Below are positions 1-8,144 of a stretch of DNA of 45,136 nt, piece by piece. The stretch comes from Burkholderiaceae bacterium. GTDB taxonomy: Bacteria; Pseudomonadota; Gammaproteobacteria; Burkholderiales; Burkholderiaceae. The notes under the pieces were generated by a model. The model saw nothing but the letters and a program-made list of their open reading frames with translations, was not told the origin of the DNA and did no database searches. The stretch is taken from the NCBI GenBank assembly GCA_021166835.1, contig JAJPEN010000078.1, forward strand, positions 1 to 45,136, given 5' to 3'. How positions within the stretch are numbered: the stretch's first letter is position 1; every line of letters starts with the position of its first letter. The position numbers were made by a program, and so were the translations under genes.

Positions 1-1138
1 GTACTACATGCGCTACTGCTCGCCGGACAACGACGAGTCGATGGTCGACGCGCGCAACGATTACTGGATGCCGATGGACCAGTACATCGGCGGCATCGAG
101 CACGCGGTGCTGCACCTGCTGTACGCGCGCTTCTGGACGAAGGTGATGCGCGACCTGCGCGGCGACTTTCCCGGCGATCCGGATCGCGGCCTGGTGCGCT
201 TCGACGAGCCCTTCAGCAACCTGCTGTGCCAGGGGATGGTGCTCAACGACATCTACTCGCGGCGCAACGAACGCGGCGGCATCGAGTATTTCTGGCCCGA
301 CGACATCGAAACCGACTACGACGCCGCAGGCAAGCCGATCGCATGGCGTTCGAAGACCGACGGGTTGCCCGTCGAGTACGGCGGCATGGGCACGATGTCG
401 AAGAGCAAGAACAACGGCGTCGATCCGCAGGCGCTGATCGATCGTTACGGCGCCGACACCGCGCGCCTGTTCGTGATGTTCGCCTCGCCCCCGGAGCAGA
501 CGCTCGAATGGTCGGGCGCCGGCGTCGAGGGCGCGCAACGCTTCCTGCGCCGATTGTGGGCCTGCGCCTTCGCGCAGCACGCCGCGCTGTCGGCCGGTCC
601 CGGCGCGCCGGCGATCGATCCGCAGGCGCTCGACGATGCACAGAAGGCGCTGCGCCGCGAGGTGCACACGATCCTGCGCCAGGCCGACTACGACTATCGC
701 CGCAAGCAGTACAACACCGTCGTGTCGGCGGCGATGAAGATGCTCAACGCGATCGAGGCGGCGAAGCTCGCCCCCACCTCCGTTTCCGACGAGGTGATGC
801 GGGAAGCCCTGTCGATCCTGATCCGCATGCTCTATCCGGTGGTGCCGCACATCGGACACGCCCTGTGGCGCGAACTCGGCTTCGAGGCGGCGCTCGGCGA
901 CCTGCTCGACGCCCCATGGCCGCAGGTGGACGAACGCGCGCTCGAACAGGACACGATCGAGCTCGTGCTGCAGATCAACGGCAAGGTACGCGGCTCGGTG
1001 CGCGTGCCCGCCTCCGCCGACGACGAAGCGATCCGCGGCGCCGCGCTCGCAACCGACGCCTTCGCCCGCCACGGCGAAGGCCGCACCCCGCGCAGGATCG
1101 TCGTCGTGCCGGGGCGGCTGGTGAATGTGGTTGTTTGA
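1..1138 (+). CDS. leuS: Leucyl-tRNA synthetase, C-terminal part (5' truncated by window edge)
   Basis: This is the last ~378 residues of a class I leucyl-tRNA synthetase, which charges tRNA-Leu in the cytoplasm; the family is usually ~860 residues, so about the first 55% lies outside the window. The fragment opens in the catalytic domain after the editing insertion ([17 protein letters not shown] is the family signature). It carries the ATP-binding loop as [13 protein letters not shown] at nt 392-430, followed by the anticodon-binding helical domain and the C-terminal domain with [11 protein letters not shown]. The first Lys of the canonical KMSKS is Thr here; I believe this variant is common in betaproteobacterial LeuRS but cannot check it. 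The frame is open from base 2 and ends in TGA at 1136-1138. A GGTGAAGG repeat begins four bases after the stop, and lptE follows in the same direction. Confidence 0.96.
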   Translation, partial: YYMRYCSPDNDESMVDARNDYWMPMDQYIGGIEHAVLHLLYARFWTKVMRDLRGDFPGDPDRGLVRFDEPFSNLLCQGMVLNDIYSRRNERGGIEYFWPDDIETDYDAAGKPIAWRSKTDGLPVEYGGMGTMSKSKNNGVDPQALIDRYGADTARLFVMFASPPEQTLEWSGAGVEGAQRFLRRLWACAFAQHAALSAGPGAPAIDPQALDDAQKALRREVHTILRQADYDYRRKQYNTVVSAAMKMLNAIEAAKLAPTSVSDEVMREALSILIRMLYPVVPHIGHALWRELGFEAALGDLLDAPWPQVDERALEQDTIELVLQINGKVRGSVRVPASADDEAIRGAALATDAFARHGEGRTPRRIVVVPGRLVNVVV

Positions 1139-1141
1139 GGA

Positions 1142-1272
1142 GGTGAAGGGTGAAGGGTGAAGGGTAAAGGGGGCCGAGCCGATGCGACGAGCACTCCGCT
1201 TTGCGTTGCCCCGCCCCGCCGCGCAACGGCGCCGGCCGAACCCCCTTCACCCTTCATCCTTCCCCCTTCACC
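1142..1272. repeat. GGTGAAGG-type hairpin repeat, copy 1 (leuS/lptE junction)
   Basis: Two 32-bp arms in inverted orientation, 1142-1173 and 1241-1272, flank a 67-bp GC-rich spacer. The left arm is built of 7-bp units (GGTGAAG repeated); the right arm is its reverse complement with about four mismatches. It starts four bases after the leuS stop and runs into the 5' end of the lptE reading frame. A second copy lies at 18727-18812, again at the 3' end of a gene and in the same orientation relative to that gene. There is no T-tract, so it is not a canonical intrinsic terminator. Confidence 0.85.
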
Positions 1273-1790
1273 GCGCCGCGCAGCGGCGCTCCACATTACG
1301 CGCGCTGAGCATCGCGGCCACGGCCGCGATGCTCAGCGCGCCACTCGCCGGCTGCGGCTTCCACCTGCGCCGCTCGGCCGACCTCCCGTTTCGCACGCTG
1401 TACACGAACTTCTCGCCGACCTCGGCGATCGGCGCGGAGTTCCGTCGCCTGGTGCGGGTCGCGCAGGACACGCGCATCGTGGACGACCCGAAGGAAGCCG
1501 ACGCGCGACTCGAGGTGCTCTCCGAGGCGCGCGAGAAGGAGGTCGTCGGCTACTCGTCCACCGGCCGGCCGCGCGAATACCAGTTGCGGCTTCGCTTCAC
1601 CTTCCGCGTGGTTGCGCGCGACAGCACGGTGCTGCTGCCGCCCACCGAGATCGTGCTGCATCGGGACATCACGTCGAGCGACATCGAGCAGGTCGCCAAA
1701 CAGCAGGAAGAAGAGCTGCTGTACAAGGAGATGCAGTCGGATCTCGTCCAGCAGCTGCTGCGCCGCCTCGCGGCGCTCGGCAGCAAATGA
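1182..1790 (+). CDS. lptE: LPS-assembly lipoprotein LptE (long or displaced N-terminus)
   Basis: LptE is an outer-membrane lipoprotein that plugs LptD and helps insert lipopolysaccharide. The lipobox LAGC is followed by GFHLR, the hallmark start of mature LptE, and the mature part has the expected size (~145 residues). Position between leuS and holA is the standard proteobacterial neighbourhood. The start is odd. The first in-frame ATG after an in-frame stop at 1158 is at 1182, which puts the lipidated Cys at residue 58 behind a 40-residue basic/proline-rich n-region encoded largely by the GGTGAAGG repeat. The only later ATG (1329) is too close to the lipobox to leave a signal peptide. Either the leader really is this long, or translation starts at a rare codon near 1305 (CTG). 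The stop overlaps the holA start (ATGA). Confidence 0.88.
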   Translation: MRRALRFALPRPAAQRRRPNPLHPSSFPLHRAAQRRSTLRALSIAATAAMLSAPLAGCGFHLRRSADLPFRTLYTNFSPTSAIGAEFRRLVRVAQDTRIVDDPKEADARLEVLSEAREKEVVGYSSTGRPREYQLRLRFTFRVVARDSTVLLPPTEIVLHRDITSSDIEQVAKQQEEELLYKEMQSDLVQQLLRRLAALGSK

Positions 1791-2824
1791 CCCAGTTGCG
1801 CGCCGACGCGCTCGCCGGCGCGCTCGCGCGCCGGGTGCCGCCGATCGTCTGGATCCACGGCGACGAAGCGCTGATCGTCCAGGAATGCGCGCAATCGGTG
1901 CGCGACGCGCTGCGCGCGCAGGGTTTCGACGAGCGACAGGTGTTCGAAGCCGGCCGGGGCTTCCAGGTCGAGGCGCTCGCTGCGCAGGCCGATGCGCTGT
2001 CGCTGTTCGCCGGCCGGCGCCTGATCGAGCTGCGTTTCGGCTCGGGCAAGCCGACGAAGGAGATCGGCAAGGCGCTGGCCGAGGCGGCCGCGCGCCTGGA
2101 CGACGATACGCGCCTGCTGGTGAGCGGACCACGGCTCGACCGCGCGAGCACCGCGAGCGAATGGTTCGCGGCGATCGAGCGCGCCGGCTACGTCGTCGCC
2201 GTATGGCCGATCGAGCGCGCGCAACTGCCGCAGTGGATCGCCACGCGACTCGGCCGCCAGAAGCAGCGCGCCGACCGCGACACGCTCGAATGGATCGCCG
2301 AGCGGGTCGAGGGAAACCTGCTCGCCGCCCACCAGGAGATCGCCAAGCTCGCGCTGCTCTGCCCCGAAGGCGAACTGTCGCGCGACGCCGTACGCGCCGC
2401 GGTGCTCGACGTGGCGCGCTACGACGCCTTCGACCTGGTCGACGCGATGCTGAACGCCGATGCAGCGCGCGCGCTGCGCACGCTCGACGGTCTGCATGCC
2501 GAAGGCGTGGCCGAGCCGCTCGTGCTGTGGGCGCTCGCCGATGCGCTGCGCACGCTGCTGCGACTGCGCGAAGCCTGCGACGCCGGAACCGCGCTCGCGC
2601 AGGCGATGCGCGAGGCGCGCATACCGCGCCCGCGCGAGCGGGGCTACGAGCGGGCGCTCGCCCGCCTGGACGCAGCAGCGCTGCGCGAAGCCCTGCGCCG
2701 CGCAGCGACGGTCGATAGAATGGTCAAGGGCATCGAAACCGGCGACGCCTGGCAGGCGCTGGAGTCGCTGGCGCTGCGCATCGCCGGCGCCCCTGTTCTC
2801 GTGGGGAATCCCGATGGAGATTGA
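1787..2824 (+). CDS. holA: DNA polymerase III, delta subunit
   Basis: HolA is the clamp-opening subunit of the DnaX clamp-loader complex. The 345-residue product matches the family length (E. coli 343). It has the typical opening [20 protein letters not shown] (positions 19-38), the N-terminal AAA-like region, and the helical C-terminal collar with [17 protein letters not shown]. The ATG at 1787 overlaps the lptE stop by four bases, which supports translational coupling and fixes the start. The 3' end overlaps proA by 11 bp. The lptE-holA-proA order agrees with many beta- and gammaproteobacteria. No anomalies seen. Confidence 0.94.
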   Translation: MTQLRADALAGALARRVPPIVWIHGDEALIVQECAQSVRDALRAQGFDERQVFEAGRGFQVEALAAQADALSLFAGRRLIELRFGSGKPTKEIGKALAEAAARLDDDTRLLVSGPRLDRASTASEWFAAIERAGYVVAVWPIERAQLPQWIATRLGRQKQRADRDTLEWIAERVEGNLLAAHQEIAKLALLCPEGELSRDAVRAAVLDVARYDAFDLVDAMLNADAARALRTLDGLHAEGVAEPLVLWALADALRTLLRLREACDAGTALAQAMREARIPRPRERGYERALARLDAAALREALRRAATVDRMVKGIETGDAWQALESLALRIAGAPVLVGNPDGD

Positions 2825-4097
2825 ATCGATCGACATCCCTGCCTACGTGTCCGACGTCGGGCGCCGCGCACGCGCGGCGAGCCGCGACATGGCGCGCGCC
2901 GGCACCGCCGCGAAGAATCGCGCGCTCGCAGCCACCGCTGAAGCGATCGCGCGCGACGCCCACAGGCTCGTCGAGGCGAACGAACGCGACCTCGCCGCCG
3001 CGCGGGCGGCAGGGCACGACGCCGCCTTCGTCGACCGCCTCGCGCTCGGTCCGGCCGTGCTCGCGAGCATGCGCGAAGGACTGCTGCAGGTCGCCTCGCT
3101 GCCCGACCCGGTCGGCGAGATCTCGAACCTGCGCTTTCGCCCCACCGGCATCCAGGTCGGGCAGATGCGCGTTCCGCTGGGAGTCATCGGCATCGTCTAC
3201 GAATCGCGTCCGAACGTGACGATCGATGCGGCAGCGCTGTGCATCAAATCGGGCAACGCGACGATCCTGCGCGGCGGCTCCGAGGCGTTCCACAGCAACC
3301 AGGCGCTCGCCGCGCTCGTGCGCGAAGGACTGCGCAGCGCAGGGCTGCCGGAAGACGCGGTGCAGGCGATCGAGACGACCGATCGCGCGGCCGTCGGCGC
3401 GCTGATCGCGTCGCCGCAGTGGGTAGACGTCATCGTTCCGCGCGGCGGCAGGTCGCTGATCGAGCGCATCTCGCGCGAGGCGCGGGTGCCGGTTCTCAAG
3501 CACCTGGACGGCGTCTGCCACGTCTACGTCGACGACGAGGCGGACCTCGACCAGGCGATCCGCATCTGCGACAACGCGAAGACGCAGCGCTACTCGCCCT
3601 GCAACACGATGGAGACGCTGCTCGTCGCGAACGGAATCGCCGATCGACTTCTGCCGGCGCTCGGGCGCATCTACGCCGACAAGGGCGTCGAGCTGCGCGG
3701 CGACGAACGCACGCGCGCGATCCTGTCGGCGCACGGCATCGCCTGCGGCGTGGCCACCGAGGAAGACTGGCGTACCGAATACCTGGCGCCGATCCTGGCG
3801 ATCCGCGTGGTCGACGGCGTGGGCGAGGCGATCGACCACATCGCCGCCTACGGCTCGCAGCACACCGATTCGATCGTCACGACCAACCACGTGCGGGCGA
3901 TGCGCTTCCTGCGCGAGGTCGATTCGGCGTCGGTGATGATCAACGCATCGACCCGCTTCGCGGACGGCTTCGAGTACGGGCTCGGCGCGGAGATCGGCAT
4001 CTCGACCGACAAGCTGCATGCGCGCGGGCCGGTAGGCCTCGAAGGGCTCACGTCGCTGAAGTACGTGGTGTTCGGGCATGGGGAAGTGAGGAGTTGA
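2814..4097 (+). CDS. proA: Gamma-glutamyl phosphate reductase
   Basis: ProA reduces gamma-glutamyl phosphate to glutamate-5-semialdehyde with NADPH, the second step of proline synthesis. The 427-residue protein is of the aldehyde dehydrogenase fold. The catalytic cysteine sits in [12 protein letters not shown] (Cys263), and the nucleotide-binding half includes [14 protein letters not shown]. The C-terminal signature [26 protein letters not shown] is complete. The ATG at 2814 overlaps the end of holA, so the two are probably co-transcribed. The proC gene for the last proline step is in the same window at 14055. Immediately downstream begins an 856-bp gene-free region filled by palindromic elements; a short inverted repeat (GAGGA...TCCTC, 4088-4103) covers the proA stop region. 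Confidence 0.97.
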   Translation: MEIESIDIPAYVSDVGRRARAASRDMARAGTAAKNRALAATAEAIARDAHRLVEANERDLAAARAAGHDAAFVDRLALGPAVLASMREGLLQVASLPDPVGEISNLRFRPTGIQVGQMRVPLGVIGIVYESRPNVTIDAAALCIKSGNATILRGGSEAFHSNQALAALVREGLRSAGLPEDAVQAIETTDRAAVGALIASPQWVDVIVPRGGRSLIERISREARVPVLKHLDGVCHVYVDDEADLDQAIRICDNAKTQRYSPCNTMETLLVANGIADRLLPALGRIYADKGVELRGDERTRAILSAHGIACGVATEEDWRTEYLAPILAIRVVDGVGEAIDHIAAYGSQHTDSIVTTNHVRAMRFLREVDSASVMINASTRFADGFEYGLGAEIGISTDKLHARGPVGLEGLTSLKYVVFGHGEVRS

Positions 4098-4114
4098 TTC
4101 CTCTGTTCGCGCGC

Positions 4115-4494
4115 TGCGGTCGTCGCGCTTCGGGCCCGGCATGGGGGCGGGGCACGGCCTTCGGGGGCTGGGCGCGCCGGCGCAAGGGGCACGGCGGCGT
4201 ATGGGGCCGGGCCGAGCGGGTTGCGCCTCGCGCGGCAAACGGCTGCGGCCCCCGCTTCGCGGGGGCTTCCCTCGCCTACCTCGCAAACTCGCACCCGCTG
4301 CCGAGGGGCGCTGCGCGCCCCGCGGCGACGGGTCCCGCGAGTTTGCTTTCGGTAGCGCTCGGCTTGCCGAACGCCGCGCGAGGCGCAACCCCCTCGGCCC
4401 GTCCCCATACGCCGCCGTGCCCCTTGCGCCGGCGCGCCCAGCCCCCGAAGGCCGCGCCCCGCCCCCATGCCGGGCCCGAAGCGCGACGACCGCA
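4115..4494. repeat. Nested palindromic element A: 122-bp arms around a 136-bp core
   Basis: Left arm 4115-4236 and right arm 4373-4494 are inverted copies of each other, 122 bp each with only three mismatches. They enclose a 136-bp core (4237-4372). The core folds on its own. There is an 8-bp hairpin around 4249-4267 with a TTC loop. There is also a long nested stem from GCAAACTCGC (4283-4292) to GCGAGTTTGC (4337-4346), capped by GGGGCGC-TGC-GCGCCCC (4305-4321), and a CGGC-TT-GCCG hairpin near the right end. The core recurs, inverted and ~95% identical, in element B, whereas the arms do not. Open reading frames crossing this region have no recognisable domain and are artefacts of the palindromes. 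It could be a mobile or structured-RNA element; function unknown. Confidence 0.9.
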
Positions 4495-4593
4495 TCGAAC
4501 CGAGGCCTTCCCCGGTCGCGCAAGCAGCAACCCCCCTCACATTCGCGACTCCCGTTACCTCAGCCGAAAACCCACCCCGATTCCGCGCCATCG

Positions 4594-4956
4594 CATCGAT
4601 GCACCGCTTTTCGACGCGTCGAACGCCGCGCTCCGACGCGGGCGCTGCGCGCGGCGGCGCCCCTGGGCGCTTGGGCGCCCGGGCGGGCCCTGCCCCTTGC
4701 GCGGCGTTCGGCAAGCCGAGCGCTACCGAAAGCAAACTCGCGGGACCCGTCGCCGGGGGGCGCGTAGCGCCCCTCGGCAGCGGGTGCGAGTTTGCGAGGT
4801 AGGCGAGGGAAGCCCGCGCGAAGCGCGGGCCGCAGCCGTCCGCCGCGCAAGGGGCAGGGCCCGCCCGGGCGCCCAAGCGCCCAGGGGCGCCGCCGCGCGC
4901 AACGCTCGCGTCGCGCACGCCACCGCCCCCACCGCGTCAAAAGCGGCACATCGATG
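4594..4956. repeat. Outer flanking inverted repeat around element B, reaching the hemJ start codon
   Basis: Bases 4594-4618 and 4933-4956 are inverted copies: CATCGATG, two differing bases, CCGCTTTT, then GACGCG, with one extra base on the left. The right copy contains the hemJ ATG. About 15-20 unrelated bases separate these outer repeats from the arms of element B on each side. This looks like the decayed continuation of the palindrome, as if the sequence just upstream of hemJ had been duplicated in inverted orientation across the core. Confidence 0.7.
4634..4913. repeat. Nested palindromic element B: 72-bp arms around the same 136-bp core, inverted
   Basis: Left arm 4634-4705 and right arm 4842-4913 are 72-bp inverted copies with two mismatches. 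They enclose 4706-4841, exactly 136 bp, which is the reverse complement of the core of element A with about six differences. Two of those differences are a C-G to G-C swap on opposite sides of the same hairpin stem, one is in a hairpin loop, one is at an unpaired position, and two are at the outer edge. The arms share no alignment with the arms of element A beyond the innermost GCGCGGC. Element B ends 40 bp before the hemJ start codon, so any hemJ promoter must lie in or next to it. Confidence 0.9.
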
Positions 4957-5385
4957 ACCACCGGTTACCTGTGGGTGAAGGCCCTGCATGTCGTGTTCGT
5001 CACGAGCTGGTTCGCCGGCCTGTTCTACCTCCCCCGCATCTTCGTGAACCTCGCCCTCGTCCCCCAGCCCGGCGCCGAGCGCGAACGGCTGCTGACGATG
5101 GCGCGCAAGCTGTGGCGCTTCATGCAGCCGCTGATGGGACTCGCGGTCCTGTTCGGACTCTGGATGTGGCTCGGCTACGGCGTCGGACGCGGCGCCGGTT
5201 GGATGCACGCGAAGCTCGCGGTCGTCGTGCTGCTGCTCGTGCACCACTTCGCCTGCGGTCGCCTGCTGCGCGCGCTCGCCGCAGGCTCCGACCGGCATAC
5301 GCATCGCTGGTTCCGCGTGTTCAACGAAATCCCCGTGCTCGGACTGTTCGCCGCGGTCGCGCTCGTCGTCGTCAAGCCGTTCTGA
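4954..5385 (+). CDS. hemJ: HemJ-type protoporphyrinogen IX oxidase (CopD/UPF0093 family membrane protein)
   Basis: A 143-residue protein with four predicted membrane segments (about 8-28, 55-74, 85-103, 122-142). The opening VKALHVVFVTSWFAGLFYLP, the HAKL motif at 85-88, the CGRLLR motif and the ending NEIPVL...VVVKPF match HemJ. HemJ oxidises protoporphyrinogen IX to protoporphyrin IX in the inner membrane of bacteria lacking HemG/HemY. Conserved His12 and Lys87 are candidates for heme or catalytic function. The ATG lies inside an inverted repeat and I see no clear Shine-Dalgarno sequence. The stop directly abuts the rlmL start at 5386. The annotation as CopD-family protein is certain at family level; the enzymatic role is by family knowledge. 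Confidence 0.88.
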   Translation: MTTGYLWVKALHVVFVTSWFAGLFYLPRIFVNLALVPQPGAERERLLTMARKLWRFMQPLMGLAVLFGLWMWLGYGVGRGAGWMHAKLAVVVLLLVHHFACGRLLRALAAGSDRHTHRWFRVFNEIPVLGLFAAVALVVVKPF

Positions 5386-6636
5386 ATGTCCGACGCGTCC
5401 TCCGAGGCGTTCGATCTCTTCGCCGCCTGCCCGCGCGGGATCGAAGCCGCGCTCGTCGCGGAACTCGAAGCGCTGGGGGCGATCGACTGCCGCGCACTGG
5501 GCGGCGGCGTGCTGTTTCGTGGCGACCGCGCCGTCGCCTATTCGGCGAACCTGTGGTCGCGCCTGTCCAGCCGCGTGATGCGCTCGATCGCGCACCGGCG
5601 CTATCGCGACGACGACGACCTGTACCGCCTGGCGAACGGCGTCGCGTGGGAGAAGCACTTCGATGCGCAGCGCACGCTGCGCGTAGACGTCAGCGCGCAG
5701 CGCTCGCCGCTGCGCAGCCTGAACTTCGCCACGCTGCGCATCAAGGACGGCATCGTCGACCGGCTGCGCGCGGCAAGCGGCTCGCGCCCTTCGATCGACA
5801 CGCGTTCGCCCGACGTGCGCGTATTCGCGCACCTGGACGCGCGCGAGGCGACGCTGTATCTCGACCTGAGCGGCGAGCCGCTGTTCAAGCGCGGCTGGCG
5901 CTCGGGCGCCGACGACAAGGGCAGCGCTGCGCTGAAGGAGAACCTGGCGGCGGGGCTGCTCGCGCTCGCCGGCTGGTCGCCCGGCACGGCGCTGTACGAC
6001 CCGTTCTGCGGCTCGGGGACGATCGCGATCGAAGCGGCGCAGCGCGCCTTCGATATCGCGCCCGGCGCCGCGCGCGCCTTCGGCTTCGAGCGACTTCTCG
6101 ACCACGACGCAGCACTGTGGAAGCGATTGCGCGAAGAGGCGGCCCGACGCGCGCAGGTCGGCGCGCAGCGGATCGCCGAGCGGCCCGGTGCGGTGCGCAT
6201 CGCCGGCTCCGATGTCGATCGGGAAGCGATCGCGCGCGCCCGACGCAATCTGGTCCGCGCAGGCGTGCCGGAAGACGCCGTCGCCTGGCACGTGCGCGAT
6301 GCCGCTCGCGCACGCGCGCCCTTCGACGGCCCGGGTTCGATCGTCACCAACCCCCCGTACGGCGAACGGCTGCAGGCGCGCTCGACCGCGCCGCATGCAG
6401 GCGCGGACCCGCACGAGGCTGCGATGCGCGCCTTCGGCGCCGCGCTCAAAGAGCGCTTCGCCGGCTGGCGCGTCTGGATCCTGAGCAGCGATCCGCGCCT
6501 GCCGCGCCAACTCGGCATGCAGGAACGGCGGCGCACGCCGCTGTTCAACGGGGCGATCGAGTGCCGGTTGTTCGGCTTCGAGGTGTTCGGCCCGCGCGAA
6601 GCGCCGCCCACGCCAGGCACGCCCAGCCGGCAATGA
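5386..6636 (+). CDS. rlmL: RlmL-type 23S rRNA (guanine-N2) methyltransferase (THUMP + Rossmann domain)
   Basis: 416 residues. An N-terminal THUMP-containing region (about 45-160) is followed by a SAM-dependent methyltransferase domain, with the SAM motif YDPFCGSGTIAIEAA around 204-218 and the catalytic NPPYGE at 322-327. This corresponds to the N-terminal, G2445-modifying half of E. coli RlmL; the second (RlmK) methyltransferase domain is absent, as is usual outside gammaproteobacteria. ATG follows the hemJ TGA without a gap, so the two are probably one transcript. The last 92 bp overlap the 3' end of the convergent DUF423 gene. The Pro/Thr-rich C-terminal tail encoded in the overlap is not part of the conserved fold. 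Confidence 0.9.
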   Translation: MSDASSEAFDLFAACPRGIEAALVAELEALGAIDCRALGGGVLFRGDRAVAYSANLWSRLSSRVMRSIAHRRYRDDDDLYRLANGVAWEKHFDAQRTLRVDVSAQRSPLRSLNFATLRIKDGIVDRLRAASGSRPSIDTRSPDVRVFAHLDAREATLYLDLSGEPLFKRGWRSGADDKGSAALKENLAAGLLALAGWSPGTALYDPFCGSGTIAIEAAQRAFDIAPGAARAFGFERLLDHDAALWKRLREEAARRAQVGAQRIAERPGAVRIAGSDVDREAIARARRNLVRAGVPEDAVAWHVRDAARARAPFDGPGSIVTNPPYGERLQARSTAPHAGADPHEAAMRAFGAALKERFAGWRVWILSSDPRLPRQLGMQERRRTPLFNGAIECRLFGFEVFGPREAPPTPGTPSRQ

Positions 6637-7003
6637 ACGACACGCCGCCGAAAGGCGCCAGGCGCGCAGCCTGCCGCAGGCCGGCGAGCGCGTGCAGGTA
6701 GAGCGCGCCGCAGAAGAGCAGCGTGCCGGCGACGAACAGGACGCCGGCAGCGATCGCCACGCGCGACCCTTCGGTGCGCTCGCAGGCGTACGCGGCGATG
6801 CACAGCGCGATCGCGTGCAGCATCTGGTAGTGCACGGCGATGTCGTACAGCTCGAGCGCCGGCGGTGCGAGGTAGGTCGGCGCGACGTGCGCGCCGGCCG
6901 CGCCGGCGCCGACGGCGAGCAGCGCCGAGAGCGCCCCGAGAAAGAGGAACGTGCGCTCCGCGGCCGTCGGTTCGCCGACGATCGCACCCCGCTCACCACG
7001 CAT
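6545..7003 (-). CDS. DUF423 family inner-membrane protein (YgdD-like)
   Basis: 152 residues with four hydrophobic segments. It matches DUF423 throughout: LFLGALSALLAVGAGAAGAH at the start, YQMLHAIAL in the second segment, GTLLFCGALYLHALAG in the third and PFGGVSFIAGWACLAWAAL in the fourth. The biochemical function of the family is unknown. The start overlaps the end of the upstream DUF481 gene by 11 bp, so they likely share a transcript. The last ~17 residues (basic, Arg/Thr-rich) go beyond the usual family end and are encoded within the convergent rlmL gene, giving a 92-bp antisense overlap; the original stop was probably lost. Confidence 0.87.
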   Translation of the reverse strand: MRGERGAIVGEPTAAERTFLFLGALSALLAVGAGAAGAHVAPTYLAPPALELYDIAVHYQMLHAIALCIAAYACERTEGSRVAIAAGVLFVAGTLLFCGALYLHALAGLRQAARLAPFGGVSFIAGWACLAWAALRAGRTPRSRTTGTRSPR

Positions 7004-8144
7004 AGCCGACTCCGATCAGCCAGCTCGCGTCGGTCGCGCGCCGGCCTGCCGCCGGCTCGCCCTCCCAGTCGAGGTTCAGCTGCAGCGACGCCGTCAGCCC
7101 CGACACGAAGGGCAGCCGGATGCCGCTGCGGCTGCGCACGGTCACCTGCGCCGAATCGTCCAGGTTCCAGAAGCCGGTCTGGTCGTGGAAGAACTCCGCG
7201 GCGAACCAGTTCGTGCGCCGGCTGAGGTTCACGCCCCAGCCGAACGCGGGATAGCTCTCGTCGGAACCGAACGCGCGCCGCACGTCGACAGCGTCCAGAC
7301 CGCCGCGCACCGACAACTGCGTGCGCTCGGTCTGCAGCAGTTGCATGCCCAGGCCGGCGCCGAGGGTGCTGCGCAGATCGATGTCGCGAAAGCGATCCTC
7401 CTCCAGCGAGGTGCGCAGGTAGCCGAATCGCGCGCTGCCGGCGAGGAAGCGGTCGTAGTTGCCGGAAAACAGCGCGTTCGACGACACCAGGTTTCCCGCA
7501 TCGCGCTCGCGCCGGGCCTTCAGCCCGAGCGAGTAGCGCCAGTCGCGCGCCCGCGTGTTGAAATCCGACTCGACGTACAGGCGCTCGCCGTTGCTGTTGC
7601 CGCGCAGCAGCGCACCCGAGAGGTTGATGCGACCATCGCGCGATACGCCCTCGCCGCTTTCCTCCGGCTTCGGATTGATGTAGCGGATCGATCGCGAAGC
7701 GACATCGAGCGGTGTCGCGGGTTGCGCCTCGGCCGGCGGCTCGAGCCCGAGGTCGCTGCGCACGGGCGACGGACCGAAGACCTCGTCGGCCGGAACCTCC
7801 CGGAGCATCATCCGGCCCGGATCGCCCGGCGAGATCACCGCCCACTCGGTGCTATCGGCATGATCGCGCAGCACGACGACCGGCTTGTCGGTCTGGATCG
7901 CACGAACCTCGAAGCGCCGGATCTTCATCTCGCCCGCCCAGGTCGTCTCGAGCGTGAGCGCATCGGGCGACAGGTGCAGGATGCGCCCGGTGAGGCGATC
8001 GCCGTTGTGCAGGAACACCGTGTCCGCGCTCGACACCGCAGGCGCCAGGCAGGCAAGGGCCGCCACGATCGGGATGCGACCCTGCGCACGAATACGGCGA
8101 ACGGCGCCTCGCGACAGGCGACGCAGAAACCCCGACAACGACAT
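6993..8144 (-). CDS. DUF481 family outer-membrane beta-barrel protein
   Basis: About 383 residues from the ATG at 8144; an in-frame ATG at 8180 would add 12 residues and cannot be excluded. After a basic n-region, a signal peptide ends near AVSSADT. A small N-terminal domain (DTVFLHNGDRLTGRI...) is followed by the DUF481 beta-barrel, from about residue 160 to the final aromatic residue (GVGYAW), as expected for BAM substrates. DUF481 proteins (YdiY-like) are putative outer-membrane proteins of unknown ligand. It is transcribed leftward, divergent from infA, and is followed by the DUF423 gene with an 11-bp overlap. Confidence 0.88.
   Translation of the reverse strand: MSLSGFLRRLSRGAVRRIRAQGRIPIVAALACLAPAVSSADTVFLHNGDRLTGRILHLSPDALTLETTWAGEMKIRRFEVRAIQTDKPVVVLRDHADSTEWAVISPGDPGRMMLREVPADEVFGPSPVRSDLGLEPPAEAQPATPLDVASRSIRYINPKPEESGEGVSRDGRINLSGALLRGNSNGERLYVESDFNTRARDWRYSLGLKARRERDAGNLVSSNALFSGNYDRFLAGSARFGYLRTSLEEDRFRDIDLRSTLGAGLGMQLLQTERTQLSVRGGLDAVDVRRAFGSDESYPAFGWGVNLSRRTNWFAAEFFHDQTGFWNLDDSAQVTVRSRSGIRLPFVSGLTASLQLNLDWEGEPAAGRRATDASWLIGVGYAW

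Noticed and set aside
392..406. KMSKS to TMSKS change in LeuRS as loss of function
   Set aside because: The catalytic second lysine and all surrounding residues are intact, and I believe Thr at this position is common in betaproteobacterial LeuRS.
1142..1272. GGTGAAGG repeat as a transcription terminator of leuS
   Set aside because: The stem is long but lacks a T-tract, and the same-strand lptE gene begins within it, so termination would silence an essential gene unless another promoter exists.
4141..4802. Apparent 80-350 residue open frames in the proA-hemJ gap
   Set aside because: They follow the inverted-repeat arms and core in both orientations, repeat the same peptides forward and backward, and lack any domain or ribosome binding site.
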